Of a stretch of 10,918 nt of DNA, positions 1-6,067 are shown piece by piece. The stretch spans positions 1-10,918 of the forward strand of contig SLHU01000374.1 in the NCBI GenBank assembly GCA_007135995.1, in the 5' to 3' direction. The notes under the pieces are model-generated. The model was not told where the DNA came from, made no database searches, and was given only the letters and a program-made list of their open reading frames with translations. Numbering within the stretch: the stretch's first letter is position 1; each line of letters starts with the position of its first letter. The translations under genes and the position numbers were made by a program. The stretch comes from Clostridiales bacterium. GTDB taxonomy: Bacteria; Bacillota; Clostridia; Saccharofermentanales; UBA5734.

Positions 1-86
1 CAAAGCTGATCAATGCTCCGGGTCAATATTTGCCATATTCCAAAGCTGATCAATGCTCCGGGTCAATATTCGCCAGGTTCCAAAGC
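1..86. repeat. 40-bp direct tandem repeat at the glpP 3' end
   Basis: Bases 1-40 and 41-80 are the same 40-bp unit with three differences (positions 31/71, 36/76 and 37/77). Bases 81-86 begin a third match of only six bases. The unit holds the last codons of glpP, the TGA stop and the bases just after it, so copy 1 is a duplicated gene tail lying downstream of the true stop. The window starts exactly on a unit boundary, so more copies may lie outside it. Because 40 is not a multiple of three, a read-through ribosome would change frame relative to the first copy. Confidence 0.93.
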
Positions 87-649
87 GCAGCCTGTCCGGT
101 TGAAACGGCAAGCGCGCCGGCTCCCAGGGCTTTTAGAATTTCCGATCGCTCACTGATGAGCCCGCCGGCTATCAAAGGCCTGTCGAACAGATCGACTGCC
201 ATTTTAATTGCTTTATCAGCAACACCTGGCAATACTTCTACCAGATCAGGGTGACTTGATTTAATATGCCGGCTGCCGTCCTGAAGCGCGCTTGAATCGA
301 GCAGAAAAATCCTTTGTACGGTTAGCAAGCCCGCTGCGCGTGCCCATTTGATGCCAGCGGGACGTGTGGTGATAATGCCGTGGGGTTTGATCTGGCCGGC
401 TACATATCGAATACCTTCTTGATCTGGCTTGAGACCGGCAACAAGATCGAGATGCAAAAAAACCAGACGGTTAGCGGCCTTTAGCTGATGGCAGCGCTCT
501 GAGAGATTGTTAATCGAGCCGGCGAGCAGGAAAATAATCCGGGCAGATGACTGCATCGCCTGCTCGAGCTGTTTATCATCCCGCACAGCCGCAATCACAG
601 GATGCCTAATCATCGTATCAATCATCTGCTGTTTATTAATATCTGACAT
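50..649 (-). CDS. glpP: GlpP, glycerol-3-phosphate responsive antiterminator
   Basis: This is an RNA-binding regulator. In Bacillus, GlpP bound to glycerol-3-phosphate prevents termination in glp leader transcripts. The 199-residue protein matches the family in length (about 190) and along its whole sequence: an early HPVIAAVRD segment, the FLHLDLVAGLK block, GIITTRPAGI, LLTVQRIFLLDSSAL, DLVEVLPGV, PLIAGGLI and a closing GALAVSTG...LWNL block, which form a TIM-barrel fold with a phosphate-binding end. The longer frame begins with GTG at 655, but that codon overlaps the AGGAG ribosome binding site; the ATG at 649 has AGGAG five bases upstream and is preferred. It follows the three glp oxidoreductase genes after a 202-bp spacer. 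The final ten codons lie in a 40-bp duplication. Confidence 0.95.
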   Translation of the reverse strand: MSDINKQQMIDTMIRHPVIAAVRDDKQLEQAMQSSARIIFLLAGSINNLSERCHQLKAANRLVFLHLDLVAGLKPDQEGIRYVAGQIKPHGIITTRPAGIKWARAAGLLTVQRIFLLDSSALQDGSRHIKSSHPDLVEVLPGVADKAIKMAVDLFDRPLIAGGLISERSEILKALGAGALAVSTGQAALWNLANIDPEH

Positions 650-851
650 ACACACTCCTGGACACCCGCTGATCTGACATCAGCAATTCATCCCCGTCAA
701 TGAAACAAGCGGCTTTCCTGCGTTGTTTCCGTAAGCCCCTCATTCATTTAGCGCCATCCGATCACTCAATCATTCAATCGGTTTCCTGTGATGCTGTTGC
801 GATGCTGTCATCAAAGGACAGCATCGTGCCAGGATCATTTTATCACGTTCC
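650..851 (-). other. Spacer before glpP with short dyads and small repeats
   Basis: This gap between the DUF1667 gene and glpP holds no convincing gene. On the minus strand it has a 10-bp stem-loop (separate entry), a degenerate 8-bp triplicate (756-779, GATTGAAT-like units), and a perfect 6-bp dyad GCTGAT-loop-ATCAGC at 668-684 just before the glpP ribosome binding site. A weak promoter-like pair, TTGACG and TCAGAT 17 bases apart, ends about 25 bases before the glpP start and overlaps that dyad. Whether glpP has its own promoter or is read through from the operon cannot be decided from sequence. Confidence 0.4.
800..826 (-). terminator. Stem-loop after the DUF1667 gene, lacking a U tract
   Basis: A perfect 10-bp inverted repeat (CGATGCTGTC / GACAGCATCG) with a 7-base loop lies 26 bases past the DUF1667 stop. 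No run of U follows on the minus strand, so it is not a canonical intrinsic terminator. It may protect the 3' end, act as a processing site, or partly separate glpP expression from the operon. Its left arm core GATGCTGT is also repeated at 790-797, 11 bases away. Confidence 0.45.
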
Positions 852-1208
852 TTATGCCAGATCACGTGTAGCGATAATATTGACCTGCGTATCCAGAACA
901 TTTTTGACAATAACATCGCCAATGGCAACCGGCAGCGTTACAGGTGCTTTCCTGATTTCGCGCAGACAGTCAAAGATCAGATTTTTAGGAATAGGTTTCT
1001 CGGTTCTGACACTTAAAGGCTCCTCACGGCCCTGAACGGCAATCAGGCTGGTGACCATCCGTTTTGGATTCAACACTTCGTCTTTCGCATACTGGGCGCC
1101 GCGGGAACATACATTTCCCCGTACTCTTGCTACCTGCTGATCACGAACGGTTACGTTCAGTGTACAGCCCATCGGGCAGCCGATACAGATAATTTCTCTG
1201 TCAGCCAT
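852..1208 (-). CDS. DUF1667 Cys-rich protein of the glp operon
   Basis: This 118-residue protein fits the DUF1667 family, small proteins encoded beside the two flavoproteins of anaerobic glycerol-3-phosphate oxidation gene sets. Near the start it has CIGCPMGC and further on VCSRGAQYA, a cysteine pattern suggesting an Fe-S cluster or other metal site; the biochemical role is not established as far as I know. The open frame extends to an ATG at 1232, but the ATG at 1208 has AAGGAG about nine bases upstream, puts the CxxC segment at the usual N-terminal position, and overlaps the preceding stop by eight bases (ATGGCTGA), matching the junction one gene earlier. Translational coupling with the flavoprotein gene suggests a complex with it, possibly as an electron-transfer subunit. 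The complex is inference. Confidence 0.88.
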   Translation of the reverse strand: MADREIICIGCPMGCTLNVTVRDQQVARVRGNVCSRGAQYAKDEVLNPKRMVTSLIAVQGREEPLSVRTEKPIPKNLIFDCLREIRKAPVTLPVAIGDVIVKNVLDTQVNIIATRDLA

Positions 1209-2613
1209 GTTCAGCTTCTCCTTCAATTTCAATTGTCAGCGCTTTCAGCGCATCGTCTGCCAGTTTCGCGGGATCAAGATCAAGCAGAACCATTTCGCCA
1301 GGCGTCATAATCAGTTTCTTTTGCCTGAGGATCTGCTTTTGATCGGCTTTCACAACAACCGCGCCGCCCTTATAAACACCATCTGTACGAAAGCCTACAC
1401 GCCATTTATCCTTTACATCCAGACCGGCATCAGGCTGACCTATTTCTATGAACTGCGGTACAACCCCTCTCACGCCTTTGCCTTCAATAACAGGAACCGC
1501 ATGATGCTTTAGCACCGCACGGGTGATCAGCCCCTTTTTTTCTGCTTCAAGCCAACGGACAGCAGCTTGTCCGGCCCGGTGTGACTCAGCAGATACTTCA
1601 TCAACCAGGTCATGTACATGTAAAACATTGCCGCAAGCATAAATACCTGGAATTTCTGTGGCAAGATACTGGTCAACAACCGGTCCGCGGGTGCTGTCGG
1701 CCAGCGTAACACCTGCCTGCCTCGACAACTCGTTTTCCGGAATCAGTCCGACTGAAAGCAGCAGCGTGTCGCAGTCAATTCGCCTGGCTGTTTCAGGCAG
1801 CACGGCTCGTGTGTCAGGATTGACGCCAGCGATGGTCACACCTTCAAGGCGTTCTTTGCCGTGGATATCAATGACGGTATGGTTGAGCATCAGCGGGATG
1901 TCAAAATCCTGCAGACACTGCACCACATTTCGTGTCAGACCGCTTGAATAAGGCATGATCTCCAGACAGGCCAGAACCTGAGCCCCTTCAAAAGTCATCC
2001 GCCTGGCCATAATCAGCCCGATATCACCAGAACCGAGGATGACAATCCGGCGGCCGGGCATATATCCTTCCAGATTCGAGAGCCGCTGGGCGGTTCCGGT
2101 TGTCATAATGCCGGCGCACCGTGTCCCTGGAATGCCAAGCGCACCTCTTGGCCTTTCCCGGCAGCCCATAGCCAGAATAACAGCCCCTGCCTGTATCTGC
2201 TTCAGTCCGATCTTCGGACTGACAACGATCACGCGCTTGTCTTGCGTCAGCTCAAGTGCCATGGTTGAACAAAGGTATGGAATGCCTCTTCTTTTGACTT
2301 CCTCTATATAGCGGCTGGCATATTCAGGACCGGTCAGCTCTTCATTAAAGCGGAAAATACCAAAACCATTATGAATACACTGATTCAAAATGCCGCCCAG
2401 CCGGTCATCGCGTTCAATAATCAGAAGACTGCGGCAGCCGGCATCCCAGGCTGAAACCGCGGCCGCCAGCCCTGCCGGTCCGCCGCCGATCACCACCAGA
2501 TCTACCTGGTCTACAGGCGGCTGCAGCTCTGCTTCTATATCCCGGCCGCTGCCTGGTGCCAGGCAAGGCGTGTCAGCAGCCGGTTTCTGCGTAGTTTCCT
2601 TTCGTTCATCCAT
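1201..2613 (-). CDS. FAD-dependent pyridine nucleotide-disulfide oxidoreductase-like protein
   Basis: This 470-residue flavoprotein has an FAD-binding GGGPAG motif (residues 43-48), a second dinucleotide-binding GSGDIG motif (194-199), ILAMGCRERPRGA in the middle, and a C-terminal FAD block GIYACGNVLHVHDLVDEVS. This is the pyridine nucleotide-disulfide oxidoreductase superfamily, and its place between a GlpA-like dehydrogenase and DUF1667 is the usual gene set for glycerol-3-phosphate oxidation in anaerobic Firmicutes. It probably passes electrons between the GlpA-like subunit and an NAD(P) or other acceptor. It is not a homologue of enterobacterial GlpB in any way I can see, so no symbol is given. 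The open frame reaches 2652, deep inside the upstream gene. The ATG at 2613 is chosen because AAGGAG lies 10 bases before it and it gives an 8-base ATGGATGA overlap. The first 37 residues are an extension with no recognised motif. Confidence 0.9.
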   Translation of the reverse strand: MDERKETTQKPAADTPCLAPGSGRDIEAELQPPVDQVDLVVIGGGPAGLAAAVSAWDAGCRSLLIIERDDRLGGILNQCIHNGFGIFRFNEELTGPEYASRYIEEVKRRGIPYLCSTMALELTQDKRVIVVSPKIGLKQIQAGAVILAMGCRERPRGALGIPGTRCAGIMTTGTAQRLSNLEGYMPGRRIVILGSGDIGLIMARRMTFEGAQVLACLEIMPYSSGLTRNVVQCLQDFDIPLMLNHTVIDIHGKERLEGVTIAGVNPDTRAVLPETARRIDCDTLLLSVGLIPENELSRQAGVTLADSTRGPVVDQYLATEIPGIYACGNVLHVHDLVDEVSAESHRAGQAAVRWLEAEKKGLITRAVLKHHAVPVIEGKGVRGVVPQFIEIGQPDAGLDVKDKWRVGFRTDGVYKGGAVVVKADQKQILRQKKLIMTPGEMVLLDLDPAKLADDALKALTIEIEGEAEHG

Positions 2614-4141
2614 GATGAGTGTTCTCCTTATGATCAAGATCAATCTGGCCAATTCTGCCAGTCAGAATCTGTGACCGGCCGCCCGCTTTCGTCAGCGCCA
2701 GCGGTGACACCTGCAGCTCATCACTGAGCAGGGATATCACCTTTGGGGTGCAAAAACCGCCCTGACAGCGTCCCATGCCAGCTCTTGTCCGCCGCTTGAT
2801 GCCGTCAAGCGTGGCCGCGCCGACCGGACGGCTGATCGCATCTCTGATCTCAGCTTCACTAACTTGCTCACATCGGCAGACAATGCGCCCAACCTGCGGA
2901 TTTTTCAAAATGGCCTGATGTCTTTGCTGATGACTCATCTCGCGAAAAGGCACGGCAGGCTGATAAGCAGGCTGGTAACTGTTTTTCTTGCCTGCCTGAA
3001 CGAACCCGGCTGCCATTTCAGCCAGCTCCTGTCCAATTGCCGGCGCTGATGTCAATCCAGGTGATTCAATGCCTGCTGCATTGATCAGTCCAGGTACGTC
3101 GGGAGAAAATCCCAGTATAAAATCGTTTGAATCAGCATGGGCCCGCAAACCGGAAAAAGCGGTGATAAACTGATGCCGCGGTATTTCTGCCCAGCTCATA
3201 GAAGCCGTATCCAGAATCTCCACAAGCTTTTCCTGAGTGGTCCTCACATCTTCCTTATCGGTGACATCCTCTGCTGTTGGTCCCAGAATAAGGGTTCCGT
3301 CAACAGTCGGCGAAACCAGTATGCCTTTTCCCATCGCTGTCGGCAGCTGAAAAAGTGTTGCCTTGAACACATCACTGGCTGATTTATCAAGCAGCCAGTA
3401 TTCACCTCGACGCGGTGTAATCTTAAAGGTATAGGTACTTAGCTGATTATTGATCTCATCCGCGTAAACACCGGCTGCGTTAATCAGGACTTTGCTTCTG
3501 ACCACGCCTTTAGATGTTTCAATCTCAAAAACCCCCTGATGCCGCCTGATCCTGCCGGCCCTGCAGGAAAGCTTCAGATCCAGCCCGTTTTGAACAGCCT
3601 GGGACGCAAGGGCGATTGTCAGCTGATACGGGCAGCAGATGCCGCCTGACTCCGCCAGCAGCGCTGCATGTGCGGCCGGGCTTACATGGGGTTCACGCTG
3701 CTGCAGCTGGCTGCGGTCAAGCAGGTGAAGCCCTTCAACGCCATTTGCCTCGCCCCTTTTTTTCAATTCGGCCAGGCCTTTTATTCCATCTTCTGAAAAG
3801 GCCAGCACCAGAGAGGTGTTGCGTTTAAACGGAACGTGCAGTTCTCTGCACCAGGCTTCAAACATCCGGTTTCCTCTTACGTTCGTTCTCGCCTTTTCCG
3901 ATCCCGGTTTGGCATCATAGCCGGCATGAATGATCGCGCTGTTCGCTTTTGTTGTGCCTTCAGATACGTCCGTGTTTTTTTCCAGCAGCACAATCCGCAT
4001 ATCATAGCGTGAAAGCGCTTGTGCGATTGAGCAGCCGATGACACCGCCGCCGATGATGCAGGCATCGTATAAAAGGGGCGGTTTGTCCTGGCCGGTCTTG
4101 TCAGCCTGCCGGTCAAGCGGCTCGTTTGTGATCTGGTTCAT
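2606..4141 (-). CDS. glpA: GlpA-like glycerol-3-phosphate dehydrogenase with BFD [2Fe-2S] domain
   Basis: The 511-residue protein likely oxidises glycerol-3-phosphate to dihydroxyacetone phosphate. Residues 26-380 form a DAO-type FAD domain: the dinucleotide motif CIIGGGVIGCSIA (28-40), the FAD-linked VLLEKNTDVSEGTTKANSAI, a middle NAAGVYAD, and INAAGIESPGLTSAPAIG near its end. Residues 420-470 are a BFD-type [2Fe-2S] domain with cysteines at 422, 424, 459 and 464 (C-x-C, then C-x4-C). This domain order matches GlpA and the Firmicute oxidoreductases beside glpP. Substrate assignment rests on the glpP context; related DAO proteins such as L-2-hydroxyglutarate oxidases share the FAD domain. The start has GGGAGGAG 10 bases upstream. 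It is the first gene of an operon with a clear promoter and a structured leader, and overlaps the next gene by eight bases. Confidence 0.9.
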   Translation of the reverse strand: MNQITNEPLDRQADKTGQDKPPLLYDACIIGGGVIGCSIAQALSRYDMRIVLLEKNTDVSEGTTKANSAIIHAGYDAKPGSEKARTNVRGNRMFEAWCRELHVPFKRNTSLVLAFSEDGIKGLAELKKRGEANGVEGLHLLDRSQLQQREPHVSPAAHAALLAESGGICCPYQLTIALASQAVQNGLDLKLSCRAGRIRRHQGVFEIETSKGVVRSKVLINAAGVYADEINNQLSTYTFKITPRRGEYWLLDKSASDVFKATLFQLPTAMGKGILVSPTVDGTLILGPTAEDVTDKEDVRTTQEKLVEILDTASMSWAEIPRHQFITAFSGLRAHADSNDFILGFSPDVPGLINAAGIESPGLTSAPAIGQELAEMAAGFVQAGKKNSYQPAYQPAVPFREMSHQQRHQAILKNPQVGRIVCRCEQVSEAEIRDAISRPVGAATLDGIKRRTRAGMGRCQGGFCTPKVISLLSDELQVSPLALTKAGGRSQILTGRIGQIDLDHKENTHHG

Positions 4142-4167
4142 AAGGGTTCTGCTCCTCCCAAAACGGC

Positions 4168-4200
4168 AAAATAAAAACCCAAAATACCCTGTTGGGCATT
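4168..4200 (-). promoter_or_regulatory. glpA leader: mutually exclusive hairpins, possible GlpP-controlled terminator
   Basis: Reading the minus strand before the glpA ribosome binding site, GCCCAA (4197-4192) can pair with TTGGGT (4182-4177) and is followed directly by a U-rich run (4176-4168, TTTTATTTT with one more T inside the stem end), as in an intrinsic terminator. The overlapping AATGCCC (4200-4194) can instead pair with GGGTATT (4189-4183), a 7-bp stem with one G-U pair that would prevent the first hairpin. The run ends eight bases before the GGGAGGAG element. A terminator in the leader of a glycerol-3-phosphate dehydrogenase gene is the known target type of GlpP in Bacillus glpD. 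Both stems are short, so this is a candidate. Confidence 0.5.
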
Positions 4201-4237
4201 TCGAGCTCTCTTTTCTCAGCCGAAACCTTGACAGTTA

Positions 4238-4251
4238 TATAACCGTTTCTA
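4238..4251 (-). promoter_or_regulatory. Weak cre-like site in the glpA leader
   Basis: Minus-strand TAGAAACGGTTATA matches six of eight fixed positions of the Bacillus catabolite-responsive element pattern (TGNAANCGNNNNCA). It lies about 25-40 bases downstream of the predicted transcription start, where CcpA sites can act as roadblocks. Glycerol genes in Firmicutes are commonly under carbon catabolite control, which is the only context support. Confidence 0.25.
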
Positions 4252-4283
4252 TGTGTATATTGACGTAGATCTTTATCTACAAC

Positions 4284-4312
4284 ATTGTAGCGAATTACCA
4301 GACAGGATGCAA
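4284..4312 (-). promoter_or_regulatory. Sigma-A type promoter of the glp operon
   Basis: On the minus strand, TTGCAT (4312-4307) and TACAAT (4289-4284) are separated by exactly 17 bases, differing from the vegetative consensus at two and one positions. Transcription would begin near 4277, giving a leader of about 136 nt. A perfect 6-bp dyad, GTAGAT-loop-ATCTAC (4265-4280), sits at the predicted start. The promoter lies just downstream of the terminator at 4390-4423, which fits an independent transcription unit. Confidence 0.75.
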
Positions 4313-4389
4313 GCGACACTCGCGAGTCCTGTCCTTTTTATGTGTCCCGCGTTATTGCCAGGCAGCTGAATATAGACTGACTGTGCGAT

Positions 4390-4423
4390 AAAAAAAGCCC
4401 CGGTCTGCAAAAACCGGGGCTTT
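4390..4423 (-). terminator. Strong intrinsic terminator
   Basis: An 11-bp perfect stem (AAAGCCCCGGT at 4394-4404 pairing with ACCGGGGCTTT at 4413-4423) has an 8-base loop and, on the minus strand, a run of seven U ending at 4390. The other strand has only three T after the stem, so it works mainly for minus-strand transcripts. It closes the transcription unit holding the UroD-like gene and lies upstream of the glp promoter, separating the two units. Confidence 0.92.
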
Positions 4424-4433
4424 CATGTTGCTG

Positions 4434-4538
4434 CTATTTCTTCGCGAACCCTCGCCGTCTGACTCGTTGCTTATAAGGAGGCTTTCGCACGACTGGCTGT
4501 AGACTGCCAATCGTCAAAGTTTTCTTCACAGCCAACAT
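4434..4538 (-). CDS. Possible small basic protein (34 aa) before the terminator
   Basis: A minus-strand frame runs from ATG at 4538 to TAG at 4436-4434 and encodes 34 residues, 11 of them Lys or Arg, ending GFAKK after an RRR run. It stops only 10 bases before the terminator stem, the spacing often seen at real gene ends. Against it: only a poor GGCGG element two bases before the start, codons such as CGA, AGA and CTA that look less usual here, and a length that chance allows. I recognise no family. It occupies the largest part of the 477-bp gap between the UroD-like gene and glpA; the rest of that gap holds repeats, a terminator, a promoter and the glpA leader. Confidence 0.22.
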   Translation of the reverse strand: MLAVKKTLTIGSLQPVVRKPPYKQRVRRRGFAKK

Positions 4539-4551
4539 AACCGCCAATACG

Positions 4552-4647
4552 GTGCTTGTTAAAGCACATGCTTTGCCTGATCAACTGCTTAAAGCAAATT
4601 TTTTGCCGAGTCACCTGCTTAAAGCAGATTCTTTTTATTCAGTGCTT
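4552..4647. repeat. Degenerate 30-33 bp repeats, each with a TGCTT/AAGCA palindrome
   Basis: Three palindromes are spaced 33 and 30 bases apart: GTGCTT-GTTA-AAGCAC (4552-4567), TGCTT-A-AAGCA (4586-4596) and CTGCTT-A-AAGCAG (4615-4627). Each is followed by a T-rich stretch; TGCTTTTTT at 4643 looks like a fourth, unpaired start. The series begins inside the last codons of the UroD-like gene, whose stop codon lies in the third palindrome, and runs past its 3' end. Each unit could form a small hairpin in the 3' untranslated RNA. Confidence 0.65.
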
Positions 4648-5977
4648 TTTTCATGGCTTCTTTAAGCTGTGTTTCGTCGGGTATGCGTGATATAAAGGTA
4701 ATTTCAGAATCGACAACGGTGGTGGGCACATTCTGGACGCCGAGTTCAACCATCGCGACAACACCTTGCTTATCTTTAATGCGGTGTTCCTTACAGATCA
4801 CCTTGTCACCGAACTCAGCCGCAGCACGTTCAATGGCTTCCATCATGTACTGGCAGGGTGCGCACGATGATGAGTCAAGCGTGATCACATCAATATAGAC
4901 ATGCTCTGGGTCGTTATAATCAGGCAATTCTACTGTGACGCCTTCCAGCGGATTTGAGCTTTCCATGAACTCATGCATCTCCCCATGAATGTAAGCGCTG
5001 ATCGCTTCTACGTTTTCCGGCGGCACATCAAACGGCATGTCACAGCCCGGAGCCAGGATAAAGCCCTTTTTGCCGCCAATATTGACACAGTTCATTGCGT
5101 CATTCACATTGTCGACCGGTGTGCCGAACAGCATGGTAACGGTCAGCTTGATATTTCCGCCATAAGACATACCATGCTTGCGGCAGATGTCGCGAACATA
5201 ATCCAGCGGAATATTTTCATCAATTGACAGGCCGTCAGCATGGCAGCGGCACATCTCTTCGATATTATTGGTGGCATTGCCGCAGACAAACAAAGTGCCA
5301 AGACTGCCTTTTTCATGAATATCGTCATAAATAGTTTTCAGATAAGGTGTAACGAACTCAGCGAAGCTGTCGGGTGAAATTTGCGACGTCATCGGATCAA
5401 CAACCGCGATCACATCAACACCCGTTTCGAGATACATGCTGATGGTTTTGAGATTCACTTCAGTTGCGAAACGCATCACATCATGTACTTTTTCAGGTTC
5501 GTCAATCATATCATAGAAAATGTCGGTTCCCATCAGATGCAGTGCCAGTGTAAAAGGTCCGGTAATGAGTCCGTAAATGGCAACTTCCTGTCCCACACCA
5601 TCGCATATGCGCTTCATGGCATCTAGAACAAGCGGGAAACGGCCCGATGTCTCATCGGGAATTTTCAGGTCGGCCAGAGTCTTGCCTTCGGCCAGGGGAT
5701 GACTGGCTACAGCCGGGGGATTTTGCTTGGCCCATTGCAGTTTGCAGCCCAGCGCTTCAGCTTCAAGCTGCAGATCAAACAAAGCCGGCAGACCATCTGG
5801 CCGATACCTTTCAGCTGCTCGCTCAATCCCTTTTACCATATAGTCAACACTGTTGAAATAATCATCGGCGTCAACACCGATCAGCTTAGCGGCGTGACAT
5901 CCCACAAAGGGGACCCAGGGTGTTCTGTCGGTTTCCTGATTTTTCAGCGCCTCTAGTACACGTTGTTTTGGTTTCAT
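4619..5977 (-). CDS. UroD/MtaA-family methyltransferase-like protein fused to a thioredoxin-like domain
   Basis: The 452-residue protein has two parts. Residues 1-340 match the uroporphyrinogen decarboxylase superfamily, closer to the MtaA/MtbA/CmuA methyltransferases than to haem-pathway UroD: MKPKQRVLEALKNQETDRTP at the start, GLITGPFTLALHLMG (136-150), VVDPMTSQISP, VCGNATNNIEEM, GLSIDENIPL and a late APGCDMPFDVPPENV. In MtaA-type enzymes zinc is held by a His-x-Cys pair plus a distal Cys. Here Cys232 and Cys312 are present but the His position is Phe230. Residues 360-450 look like a thioredoxin fold: a beta strand, CAPC (372-375), a helix, and VPTTVV with a candidate cis-Pro at 418. The natural substrate is unknown; methyl transfer from a corrinoid or another thiol reaction is possible. 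No corrinoid protein gene is in view. AGGAGG lies five bases before the ATG. Confidence 0.85.
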   Translation of the reverse strand: MKPKQRVLEALKNQETDRTPWVPFVGCHAAKLIGVDADDYFNSVDYMVKGIERAAERYRPDGLPALFDLQLEAEALGCKLQWAKQNPPAVASHPLAEGKTLADLKIPDETSGRFPLVLDAMKRICDGVGQEVAIYGLITGPFTLALHLMGTDIFYDMIDEPEKVHDVMRFATEVNLKTISMYLETGVDVIAVVDPMTSQISPDSFAEFVTPYLKTIYDDIHEKGSLGTLFVCGNATNNIEEMCRCHADGLSIDENIPLDYVRDICRKHGMSYGGNIKLTVTMLFGTPVDNVNDAMNCVNIGGKKGFILAPGCDMPFDVPPENVEAISAYIHGEMHEFMESSNPLEGVTVELPDYNDPEHVYIDVITLDSSSCAPCQYMMEAIERAAAEFGDKVICKEHRIKDKQGVVAMVELGVQNVPTTVVDSEITFISRIPDETQLKEAMKKALNKKNLL

Positions 5978-5993
5978 AATAGCCTCCTGCTAA

Positions 5994-6027
5994 GGTTAAA
6001 TATCATCAAAGATAATTAAACCGTTAA
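5994..6027 (-). promoter_or_regulatory. Possible promoter overlapping an imperfect dyad, upstream of the UroD-like gene
   Basis: On the minus strand, TTAACG (6027-6022) and GATATT (6004-5999) are 17 bases apart, each matching four of six consensus positions. Nearly the same interval (5994-6022) is an imperfect inverted repeat, GGTTAAATATC with GATAATTAAACC around a 6-base centre, needing one bulge and one mismatch. A regulator bound here would cover the promoter. The 90-bp gap from pabC also allows simple read-through, so both elements are tentative. Confidence 0.3.
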
Positions 6028-6067
6028 CAGCGGGCGATGTATAAAGCTGATCGTATAAATTTTTGCA

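Noticed and set aside
2390..2674. Plus-strand frames inside the minus-strand genes, of which this 94-codon one is an example.
   Set aside because: They lie opposite well-supported genes, are rich in Ser, Arg and Pro as expected for antisense shadows, and show no family motif.
4228..4256. Plus-strand TTGACA as a promoter pointing away from the glp operon.
   Set aside because: The hexamer is a perfect -35, but no acceptable -10 lies 16-18 bases downstream, and no plus-strand gene follows.
4113..4319. A 68-codon minus-strand frame covering the glp promoter and leader, or a shorter leader peptide within it.
   Set aside because: The long version starts upstream of the promoter, so it would not be on the transcript. 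The shorter ATG within it has only a weak AGAGAG upstream, overlaps the hairpins and runs into glpA in another frame.
4619..5977. The UroD-like gene as hemE (haem-pathway uroporphyrinogen decarboxylase).
   Set aside because: The sequence has MtaA-type VCGN and late APGC segments, a thioredoxin-like extension, and no haem genes nearby.
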